A stretch of DNA of 6,773 nt from Candidatus Acidiferrales bacterium (GTDB taxonomy: Bacteria; Acidobacteriota; Terriglobia; Acidoferrales; UBA7541), in contig JASHYE010000380.1 of assembly GCA_030043155.1 (NCBI GenBank), forward strand, positions 1 through 6,773, written 5' to 3'. Positions 1-6,349 of this stretch are shown here, one piece after another. Below the pieces are notes generated by a model. The model was not told where the DNA came from and did not search any database. It saw only the letters and a program-made list of their open reading frames with translations. How positions within the stretch are numbered: position 1 is the first letter of the stretch; each line of letters begins with the position of its first letter. The position numbers and the translations under genes were made by a program.

Positions 1-2294
1 TGAAGATTCTGGATTTCGGATTGGCGAAGGCGCTGGAAAACGACGTTGCGTCGATGGACATTTCCAGCTCGCCAACGATCACGCGGATGGCGACGCAAGC
101 GGGAATTATTCTGGGTACGGCGGCGTACATGTCGCCGGAGCAGGCGAAAGGAAAATCCGTTGACCGGCGGACAGATATTTGGGCGTTCGGGTGCGTGCTG
201 TATGAAATGCTGACGGGAAAGATGGCGTTCACAGGCGAGACGGTGACGGATACGCTGGCGGCGGTAATCAAGAGCGAACCGGATTGGAGCGCGATTCCAG
301 CGAGCACGCCGCAATCGATCCACAGTTTGCTTCAGCGCTGCCTGAAAAAAGATCCGCGGCAGCGCCTCCAATCCATCGGCGACGCGCGAATTGCAATCGA
401 CGAAGTTTTGAGCGGCGCGGTGACGCAATCGGCATTGGGAACAACAGCAGGTGGGATAAATCCGCCGCTGCAAGAAAATCGGCGGGCGTGGTTGCCGTGG
501 GCGGTGGCGGTGGTGTGCGCGTTGGTGGCGGCGGGGCTCGCGGCGTATTTATATTTTGGCGTGCCGTTCGAGCCGCGCGAAGGCACCACGCTCGACGTTG
601 TTTTGCCAGATGGCGTGAGCATTGCCACGCGAGATGCGCCCAGTGTGGCGCTTTCGCCGGAGGGCAGAGAAATTGTTTTCATGGGGACCAAAGGGAGTTC
701 GGTGCAACTTTACCTCCGATCATTGAATGAGCCCGAAGCAAAGCCGATCGAAGGAACGGAGAATGGCGCGAGCCCGTTTTTTTCTCCCGATGGGAAATGG
801 ATCGGATTTTTTGCGGACGGGAAACTCAAGAAAATTCCCGTCGAGGGCGGCACGGCGCAGGTTCTCACAGATGCCTCGAATCCGCGCGGCGGGAGCTGGG
901 CGAAGGATGGGACGATCATATTTTCTCCGGAATATACGGCGGGTTTGATGAGGGTTCCGGAATCCGGAGGACAGCCGCAGACGCTGGCGATGCCAGATGC
1001 CAAGAAGGGAGAGCGAACGTACCGCTGGCCGGACGTGCTGCCAGATGGCAAAGGTTTGATCTTTACGATTGGCATGGAGAACAGCGCGGCGAGCTACGAT
1101 GATGCGGAAATCGTGGCGTATTCCTTCGCCACGAAGAAAATTCGGGTGCTGACGCACGGAGACATGGCGGTTTATTCGCCGAGCGGATATTTGCTGTATT
1201 ACCGGGCAGGAGCGCTTTTCGCGGCGCCTTTCAGCGAGAGCCGGATGGAAATCACGGGCGAGGCGGTGCAGTTGCCGGAACACGTGAGCGACGATCCGAC
1301 GAGCGGCGCAACATACATAGCCGTGGCGGCAAATGGCGTGATGGCGTACCTGAGCGGGAGTTCAGCGACATCCACTCGAACCATTGCGATAACGGATCGC
1401 AAAGGAGATTCGCACGTTTTGCCTCTGCCGCCGCGCGGGTATGCGATTCCGCGATTTTCGCCGGATGGCAAACGGCTTTCGCTGATCGTCAGCGACGTTA
1501 CCAACTTTGCCTCAAACGGCCGAGGCGACGTGTGGATTTACGATTTTGCGAGCGGAAGCATGAGCCGGCTGACGTTTGACGGTACGGATGACTATGACGC
1601 GTGGTCGCCGAATGGATCAGAGATTTATTTTGATTCGAGCCGTGGGAGTGGCGGTGGGCTGTATGCGAAGCGCGCGGACGGCACAGGAGGCGAGCAGGCT
1701 ATTCTGCCGAATGAAGGCAGCTCGTACTTCAATCCGGATACCGTTTCGCCCGACGGGAAGATCATCATATTGACGCAGCCGGGGGGCACTGCGGGCGACC
1801 TGTGGATGGCTGCGCTTGGAGACAAACCTGAGGCCAGGCAGCTTAAGACAAATGCAGGAGGCGCGCAGTTCTCACCCGACGGGAAGTACATCGCCTATTC
1901 CTCTTACCAGTCAGGCTTGTATCAGGTGTTCGTGGATACATTCCCTATCGGCGGAGGAGAATGGCAGGTTTCGCTGGATGGTGGCAATTATCCGAGGTGG
2001 TGCAAGGGCGGGCAGGAGTTGGTGTATTACAATAGCCTGCAACAAAACGATGTGCTGGCGGTCGATGTTGAACTGAAGCCGACATTCCACGCGGGACCGC
2101 CGCATGTGTTGTTCCGTCTTCCGCCGTCCGAATTCAGCCCGATGCAAACGAGTCCAGCGGTGAATTACGACGTGTCGGCGGATGGGGAGAGATTTGTTTT
2201 CCTGCAGGCGAGCGGCGGGGGCGAGCAGGGATCGGCGACGCTGCGCGTGACGCTGAATCTGCCGGCTGAGATTCGCGGACTAATGAAGAAATAG
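1..2294 (+). CDS. Hanks-type Ser/Thr protein kinase with C-terminal PD40/TolB-like propeller (5'-truncated)
   Basis: This is the last 763 residues of a membrane-bound eukaryotic-like Ser/Thr kinase; the N-lobe and HRD catalytic loop lie left of the window. Reading from the first complete codon at base 3, the protein opens with KILDFGLAK, the Mg-binding DFG motif (D4). A Ser/Thr-rich activation segment runs to the SPE form of the APE motif (residues 44-46). DIWAFG follows (D58, subdomain IX), then DPRQR (R121, subdomain XI). The kinase lobe ends near residue 138. A linker leads to one hydrophobic helix at about 162-186, after Arg-Arg. The remaining ~570 residues carry repeated S-P-[DEN]-G-type motifs starting near 218, 261, 486, 535, 582, 624 and 725, typical of PD40 beta-propeller blades. 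Family knowledge predicts a cytoplasmic kinase and an extracytoplasmic propeller acting as sensor or protein-binding platform; the ligand is unknown. The TAG stop is followed by hairpins. No PASTA repeats are present. The kinase-propeller identity is secure; the function is inferred. Confidence 0.95.
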   Translation, partial: KILDFGLAKALENDVASMDISSSPTITRMATQAGIILGTAAYMSPEQAKGKSVDRRTDIWAFGCVLYEMLTGKMAFTGETVTDTLAAVIKSEPDWSAIPASTPQSIHSLLQRCLKKDPRQRLQSIGDARIAIDEVLSGAVTQSALGTTAGGINPPLQENRRAWLPWAVAVVCALVAAGLAAYLYFGVPFEPREGTTLDVVLPDGVSIATRDAPSVALSPEGREIVFMGTKGSSVQLYLRSLNEPEAKPIEGTENGASPFFSPDGKWIGFFADGKLKKIPVEGGTAQVLTDASNPRGGSWAKDGTIIFSPEYTAGLMRVPESGGQPQTLAMPDAKKGERTYRWPDVLPDGKGLIFTIGMENSAASYDDAEIVAYSFATKKIRVLTHGDMAVYSPSGYLLYYRAGALFAAPFSESRMEITGEAVQLPEHVSDDPTSGATYIAVAANGVMAYLSGSSATSTRTIAITDRKGDSHVLPLPPRGYAIPRFSPDGKRLSLIVSDVTNFASNGRGDVWIYDFASGSMSRLTFDGTDDYDAWSPNGSEIYFDSSRGSGGGLYAKRADGTGGEQAILPNEGSSYFNPDTVSPDGKIIILTQPGGTAGDLWMAALGDKPEARQLKTNAGGAQFSPDGKYIAYSSYQSGLYQVFVDTFPIGGGEWQVSLDGGNYPRWCKGGQELVYYNSLQQNDVLAVDVELKPTFHAGPPHVLFRLPPSEFSPMQTSPAVNYDVSADGERFVFLQASGGGEQGSATLRVTLNLPAEIRGLMKK

Positions 2295-2312
2295 TCTGGT
2301 TCGAGGACGGTG

Positions 2313-2343
2313 GCGGAACGCGCCAAAGCGGGCACGATTCCGC
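2313..2343 (+). other. GC-rich hairpin in the 3' untranslated region of the kinase gene
   Basis: Nineteen bases after the kinase stop, 2313-2324 pairs with 2331-2343. The outer six pairs (GCGGAA with TTCCGC) are perfect. They are followed by a bulged A at 2337, two pairs, a C-A mismatch and three more GC pairs around the six-base loop AAAGCG. That gives 11 pairs in all. No T run follows, so it is not an intrinsic terminator by itself. It could protect the 3' end of the kinase mRNA or be incidental to GC-rich DNA. The pairing was worked out by eye, with no folding energy computed. Confidence 0.4.
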
Positions 2344-2358
2344 GCGAGGAGCGTACCG

Positions 2359-2392
2359 AAAAAGAGCCGGTAAGTCTTACCGGCCCTTTTTT
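2359..2392. terminator. Bidirectional rho-independent terminator between convergent genes
   Basis: A perfect 9-bp inverted repeat, GCCGGTAAG (2366-2374) and CTTACCGGC (2376-2384), has a single central base, so the realistic fold is an 8-bp stem with a 3-base loop. Six T residues follow on the + strand (2387-2392). Five A residues precede it (2359-2363), giving a U tract on the - strand. It sits 64 bases after the kinase stop and 14 bases beyond the stop of the opposing receptor gene, so it can end both transcripts. Stem quality, flanking tracts and position all agree. Confidence 0.88.
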
Positions 2393-2406
2393 GCGAGTAT
2401 GTGTGG

Positions 2407-5400
2407 CTAGAAGGTGATCTGTAACCCTGCCTTCATGACGCGGGGTCCGCTACCAAACAGGGTGGGGTTCGCAAAGCCTGAGCCTGGGGCAATCACGCCG
2501 GCTTCATCCACGAACGGGCCCACGCTGCCGAAGTTCGGGTGGTTGAAAGCATTCAGCATGTCCAGACGAGCCTGCAAATTAACGCGCTCACTGAACTTGA
2601 ATGCCTTAATTACACTGATGTTTGCGACATTGGTATGAAAGTCGCGAGCCGAACCGCGCGCCACATTGCCAAACGGCGTCCCAAAGATGCTGTCAGCTTC
2701 GGCGCCGTTGACGATGTAGCGCACCTGGCTGTTCGAAACAACCGTTGCCGCGGGAGCGACGAGCTTTGGATTGAGAGGATTCAACTGATTGTAACTAAGC
2801 AGTGTGCCGGGCGCGTCGGCGCAAGCACTGGCGAGAGGGGCGCCAAACGCGCTGGTGAGCGCGCAGGCATCGCCCGCGAAAATGCCGACCTGATCCGCAG
2901 GAGCCGACGAGCTGCCGACAAAAGGCCGCGCGGTTTCGTCCAACCCGTTGCCGACGCCGCTGGTATCGAAGCTGAAGTCATACGCCGTGCCGCCGGTGAA
3001 AGTATTCAGGAGAATCTGACTGGGGGTATAAGGCTGGCCCGAAACCAACTGGTAGGCCACGCCCACATTCCATCCCCCGAGGACGTGACCAACCACACCG
3101 TGCTGCGAACGAAATCCAGGAACAGTCCAGTAGCCCTGAACGGTAAACTGCTGAGGGAAATCGAGTCCGGATATGCCGTGCTCCCCGGCAATAGGGTCGA
3201 ATGGGTTTTGAGCAAAAGCGTCCGAGTTGCCGCCTGCGAACGTGCTGAAAACGTCGTCGGTGATATTCGTTGATTTGCTCCAGGTATAGCCGGCCTGCAA
3301 AGTCAGCTGATTGAATAGCTGGTTGGTTCGCACATCGTTCTGCCAGCCGTCATAGTCTGAGTAAGCATTGTTTTGGAATTCGTTCAGAATTCCTTCGTTG
3401 CAGTTCTCCCGGCCAATCGCGTTGGGAACCACAGCCTGACTCGCCGGGCACGGTGTGACACCTGACGGCACTAAATTAGGAAAGCTCGCGGCCAAGCCTG
3501 CAACGTATGGATTTCCATTCGTATCCGAGTAAAGGCCCATGCCGTGGTTTCCGACATAACGGCTCTCAACGACAAGGTGTGGATTCACCTGCCGCTGGAT
3601 ACCGAAGGACCACTCTTGCACTTTGTCTGCACCGAAATCCGTTGGAATGGTCGTCTGGGCAAAATCTCTCGGGTCGAACAGGCCGAGTTGCAAGCTCGAA
3701 GCCAGTGCGGCCCGGACGTTGGAGCCTGTTGGATCGGCAGGAATGGCAATTCCTGCGGCGGACGACCCGCTAAACGAGTTGAGCAGAACCATGGGCGTCG
3801 AGGTGTACATGTCCACAAAAATGTTGTAATAGGACGGGTCAACTGTGAATCGATAGCCGCCGCGGATTACGGTCGCGCCATTACCCGTTAGCCATCCAAG
3901 TCCCTGGGGCGTCCAGGCAAATCCCGCGCTGGGGCCAAAGAGATTCTTTTGCGACGCGATTTCCGGAAAAGTTCTGACGGAAAGCGGCAAGGCGGGATTG
4001 AAGAAAGGATTAGGGCCGGTCTCATTTTGTTCGGTGAGGGTATGGAAGAGGTTCTCCGGCGAACCGAAATACGTCCATGTCAAACCGAGATTCAGAGTGA
4101 GGTTGCTCTTGAGCTTGTAATTGTCGCCTGCGTACAAGAAGAGATCATGTTCGCGAAAATCGAGAATAGGGGTTCCGCTGCCGACGGTGACGGCTGCGGG
4201 AGTATTGGCGGCAACAGCATCCCAATCGGCATAGGCGAAGGACCCATTGATTCCCGGGAAGTAGTCATTAATTGAACGCTGGTAGGTGAAATTAACTCCC
4301 GCGGTCCACTCACTCTTGCCTTGGAGGTAGCTCCAGTTGTCCTGTCCCTGCCAAGTACCGATGATGCGTCCCTGGGGAAAAGCTCCGCTGGGGCCAAATC
4401 CGAGGAAACCGGCGGCTTGAATTGATACGCTGGCGAGGGCGTTCGTTAAATCTCCATCCTGCGGAACCGTGCCAAGCGGGTTGCCGCCGAATTGAACGTT
4501 CTCACGCTGGAAGCTGACGCGAAAATCATTGACCATCGTCGAGGTGAAGGTGTGGGTTTCATCCAAGAGGATCGATTGCGTAAGCGAAGGCACGTTGACG
4601 GGATAACCTCCGGCCAAATCACCAAACGCGTCGACGTCATTGAGTTTCTGGAAGAGATAGCGCCCGAAAAAGCGATCTGTGTCGCTGACAACCGCGTCCA
4701 TACGATAATCCCAATCCCACTCATGGGAGCCATCTGGACCAAGGCGCTCCGGCTCTGCGAACTCGACGGCCGGGCACGTGGTGCCGTTCGCGGAGATTGC
4801 CGGAAGCGTGTCCGTGGGACCCGTGCCTGCGATGGCAATGCTGCCCGGCACTGGCTGGGGATTGAAAGTGCCGATGGCAAAAGCGGAGTACTTCTCGAAT
4901 GCCTGTACTGCCGAACTGTTAGGGAAACACGTGGCGAGCTGACCAAGGCCTGTGGTATCCGGCGAAAGCGTTCCGTCCGCCGCAAGGGTATTCGATGAAA
5001 CGATTTCATTATCGAATCCACCGAACACAAAGACGTGATTCTTCCAAATGGGCCCACCGATGGAACCGCCGGTGAATTCGTCATTAAACCTCGGAGGACC
5101 ATCCAAAAGCTGGAAAGCCTTTTGGGTCGTGCTGAGAGCATCGACGTAGTTATTCGATTCGGTTCCGAGGATGGTGCCGTGCCACACGTTGGTTCCCTGC
5201 TTGGTCACTTCATCGATCACCGAACCCGAGTTTCTTCCGTACTCAGGTCCGAAATTATTCTGGATAACCTGGTATTCCTGCACGAAGAGAGGGCTGGCAA
5301 TAAATACGCTTGGCCCGCCAATGGAATTGTCATTGTTGTTTTGCCCGTCGATCTGCTGATCGTTCATCCGAGAGCTGATGCCATTGGAGGAAAAGCCAAT

Positions 5401-5976
5401 GCCATTCTCGTTTGAGAAGCTGTCGTCGCGGGACATATTGATTCCGGGGAGATACACGGCCATGTTGTCGAGACCGGAATTGGCATTCAGGCCTGGGAAA
5501 TTCGTCATTTGTGTGTTGGAAATCGCCGTGCTGATCTGCGCCTGTGTGCTTTCAAGTAAAGGAGGAGCGCCCGAAACTTCGACGGTTGTGGCCGCTGATC
5601 CGAGCGTCAGTTTGATGGATCCCAAACCATGATCGGCCGCGGCCGTTACTTCTATTCCTGATTGCGCCGAATTCTGAAAACCGGATTTTGAAAAAGTGAG
5701 ATTGTATGTGCCGACTGCGAGGCCCGCGACCAGAAATGATCCGGATGATGTGGTGGTAGCAATCGTCTTCGCGTTTGTGGCTGTATTAATGGCAGTGACG
5801 GTTGCACCAACGATGACGGCGCCGGACGGATCAACCACGGTGCCTGAGATCGATCCGCTCACGACCTGAGCCGATGCTCGATCAAGCGATACGAGCGAAA
5901 AAAGAAAAATTACCGAGAATAGAGCAAGAAACCGAAGCGTCGCATGTCGTCGCATATTCGCACCTTTGAGGTTCAT
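2407..5976 (-). CDS. Oar-like TonB-dependent receptor with N-terminal carboxypeptidase-regulatory-like domain
   Basis: This is a complete 1,189-residue outer-membrane protein. From the ATG at 5976, a signal peptide has basic residues at 9-15, a hydrophobic core at about 16-31 and a likely cleavage after A-S-A at residue 36. A carboxypeptidase-regulatory-like Ig fold spans about 40-125 (GTVVDPSGAVIVGATV, then a GTYNLTFSKSGF strand). A plug-like region covers about 140-275, with VYLPGIN and FGPEYGRNSGSVIDEVTKQGT-type segments. The rest is a large beta-barrel rich in aromatic and Asn/Gly residues, ending in GLQITF; a terminal Phe is typical of Bam-assembled barrels. Such proteins, related to myxobacterial Oar, occur in many copies in Acidobacteriota and are often supposed to import glycans or peptides, but no substrate can be read here. 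No obvious TonB box is seen. Six cysteines fall in three pairs. An ATG at 5955 with its own ribosome site is an equally credible start, giving 1,182 residues; an upstream TTG at 6015 is unlikely. The gene is divergent from the dismutase and shares a terminator with the kinase gene. Confidence 0.93.
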   Translation of the reverse strand: MNLKGANMRRHATLRFLALFSVIFLFSLVSLDRASAQVVSGSISGTVVDPSGAVIVGATVTAINTATNAKTIATTTSSGSFLVAGLAVGTYNLTFSKSGFQNSAQSGIEVTAAADHGLGSIKLTLGSAATTVEVSGAPPLLESTQAQISTAISNTQMTNFPGLNANSGLDNMAVYLPGINMSRDDSFSNENGIGFSSNGISSRMNDQQIDGQNNNDNSIGGPSVFIASPLFVQEYQVIQNNFGPEYGRNSGSVIDEVTKQGTNVWHGTILGTESNNYVDALSTTQKAFQLLDGPPRFNDEFTGGSIGGPIWKNHVFVFGGFDNEIVSSNTLAADGTLSPDTTGLGQLATCFPNSSAVQAFEKYSAFAIGTFNPQPVPGSIAIAGTGPTDTLPAISANGTTCPAVEFAEPERLGPDGSHEWDWDYRMDAVVSDTDRFFGRYLFQKLNDVDAFGDLAGGYPVNVPSLTQSILLDETHTFTSTMVNDFRVSFQRENVQFGGNPLGTVPQDGDLTNALASVSIQAAGFLGFGPSGAFPQGRIIGTWQGQDNWSYLQGKSEWTAGVNFTYQRSINDYFPGINGSFAYADWDAVAANTPAAVTVGSGTPILDFREHDLFLYAGDNYKLKSNLTLNLGLTWTYFGSPENLFHTLTEQNETGPNPFFNPALPLSVRTFPEIASQKNLFGPSAGFAWTPQGLGWLTGNGATVIRGGYRFTVDPSYYNIFVDMYTSTPMVLLNSFSGSSAAGIAIPADPTGSNVRAALASSLQLGLFDPRDFAQTTIPTDFGADKVQEWSFGIQRQVNPHLVVESRYVGNHGMGLYSDTNGNPYVAGLAASFPNLVPSGVTPCPASQAVVPNAIGRENCNEGILNEFQNNAYSDYDGWQNDVRTNQLFNQLTLQAGYTWSKSTNITDDVFSTFAGGNSDAFAQNPFDPIAGEHGISGLDFPQQFTVQGYWTVPGFRSQHGVVGHVLGGWNVGVAYQLVSGQPYTPSQILLNTFTGGTAYDFSFDTSGVGNGLDETARPFVGSSSAPADQVGIFAGDACALTSAFGAPLASACADAPGTLLSYNQLNPLNPKLVAPAATVVSNSQVRYIVNGAEADSIFGTPFGNVARGSARDFHTNVANISVIKAFKFSERVNLQARLDMLNAFNHPNFGSVGPFVDEAGVIAPGSGFANPTLFGSGPRVMKAGLQITF

Positions 5977-5989
5977 CGTTTGCGTCCTC
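5961..5989 (-). promoter_or_regulatory. Two candidate ribosome-binding sites for the receptor gene
   Basis: On the - strand, GAGG at 5989-5986 lies nine bases before the ATG at 5976. AAAGGTG at 5967-5961 lies five bases before the in-frame ATG at 5955. The second site lies inside the first seven codons of the longer reading. The shorter start yields a classical signal peptide beginning MRRHATLR, whereas the longer one adds MNLKGAN. The sequence alone does not decide between them. Confidence 0.5.
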
Positions 5990-6124
5990 GTTGCCTTTTG
6001 CACGCCGGATGCCAAAAACGCGCATCACACCGATGACGTGCGTAAGATTTTGTGGCGCGAAGATTTAGGGACAGCGCAGCCTTACGAGAGGCTTGTTTTC
6101 CAGACTTTTTGAATTATTAAGAAT

Positions 6125-6150
6125 CAGATAAGTATGGCTATTCATATCTG
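6125..6150. repeat. 26-bp interrupted dyad, candidate operator
   Basis: The perfect arms CAGATA (6125-6130) and TATCTG (6145-6150) enclose 14 bases in which four further symmetric pairs match (6132/6143, 6134/6141, 6135/6140, 6137/6138). Ten of 13 positions are therefore symmetric. The element lies about 150 bases before the receptor start and 137 bases before the dismutase -35. Its size and AT-rich centre suit a dimeric regulator such as a helix-turn-helix protein. No regulator gene lies in the window, and I do not match it to a named box. Confidence 0.35.
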
Positions 6151-6247
6151 TGTGACGAACGGCCGCGATATGCTTTTTGGTAAGCAGCAGATCTTTTGAG
6201 ATTCGCGCAGAATTATCACTCGCTGGGAGACGGCGGAAATATTTGGA

Positions 6248-6260
6248 ATCGCATAGCGAT
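6248..6260. repeat. 13-bp inverted repeat upstream of the dismutase promoter
   Basis: ATCGC, a 3-base spacer ATA and GCGAT form a perfect 5+3+5 inverted repeat, ending 26 bases before the candidate -35 of the dismutase gene. The position suits an activator or repressor site. An 8-bp palindrome AAATATTT lies just before it (6237-6244). Short repeats of this size can arise by chance, so this is tentative. Confidence 0.25.
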
Positions 6261-6286
6261 GGATTTAGTGGACCGAAATTCGCGTG

Positions 6287-6317
6287 TTTACAACGGCGAG
6301 CGGGGCGGGCGTATAAT
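6287..6317 (+). promoter_or_regulatory. Predicted sigma70-type promoter of the superoxide dismutase gene
   Basis: A perfect -10 hexamer TATAAT occupies 6312-6317. A five-of-six -35 hexamer TTTACA occupies 6287-6292. The spacer is 19 bases, longer than the optimal 17, which may lower basal activity or call for an activator. The start of transcription would fall near 6323-6325, giving a leader of about 25 bases that contains the ribosome site. The -10 is strong evidence; the -35 is less certain. Confidence 0.65.
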
Positions 6318-6338
6318 TGAAGAGCATGAATGCAATTT

Positions 6339-6345
6339 GAGGAGG
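6339..6345 (+). promoter_or_regulatory. Strong Shine-Dalgarno site of the dismutase gene
   Basis: GAGGAGG at 6339-6345 is separated by AAAA from the ATG at 6350. This near-consensus site fixes the start of the dismutase and rules out starting at the family-typical position about ten residues further in. The spacing of four bases is slightly short. Confidence 0.85.
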
Positions 6346-6349
6346 AAAA

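Larger units (their letters stand above)
5977..6349. promoter_or_regulatory. Divergent intergenic region between receptor and superoxide dismutase genes
   Basis: These 373 bases lie between two divergently transcribed genes and should hold both promoters. The middle (about 6095-6150) is much richer in A and T than the flanking genes. On the + strand a good -10 hexamer and strong ribosome site serve the dismutase. For the receptor I see no convincing sigma70 promoter; AT-rich -10-like stretches exist near 6113-6118 and 6130-6136 without a matching -35. Two inverted repeats (6125-6150 and 6248-6260) are candidate operators. A small imperfect hairpin (CGCA/TGCG plus TCA/TGA with a two-base bulge, 6021-6042) would lie in the receptor leader. 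No protein gene or known RNA family was recognised. Confidence 0.6.

Noticed and set aside
284..1283. Several overlapping frames inside the kinase gene, including 720-1283 on the - strand
   Set aside because: All are shadows of the kinase-propeller frame, which shows conserved motifs throughout and no frameshift.
2539..3273. A 244-codon open frame on the + strand opposite the receptor gene
   Set aside because: It lies wholly antisense to the well-supported receptor barrel, has no domain or motif I recognise, has no clear ribosome site, and its composition is that expected from the complement of GC-biased codons.
4492..4998. A 168-codon open frame on the + strand inside the receptor gene
   Set aside because: Antisense shadow rich in Arg, without recognisable motifs; the receptor frame on the other strand is continuous and has full domain support.
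4446..5141. A 231-codon frame on the - strand overlapping the receptor in another frame
   Set aside because: Ser/Arg-rich low-information translation typical of an out-of-frame reading of the receptor.
6078..6093. AGCCT/AGGCT hairpin before the receptor gene as a terminator or attenuator
   Set aside because: The stem is only five pairs with a six-base loop, and the following TGTTTTC is not a proper U tract.
6105..6220. Possible Fur-box-like sequence in the AT-rich intergenic stretch
   Set aside because: Only isolated GATAAT-like half-sites are present (for example AATTATCA near 6211), without the expected tandem or inverted arrangement.
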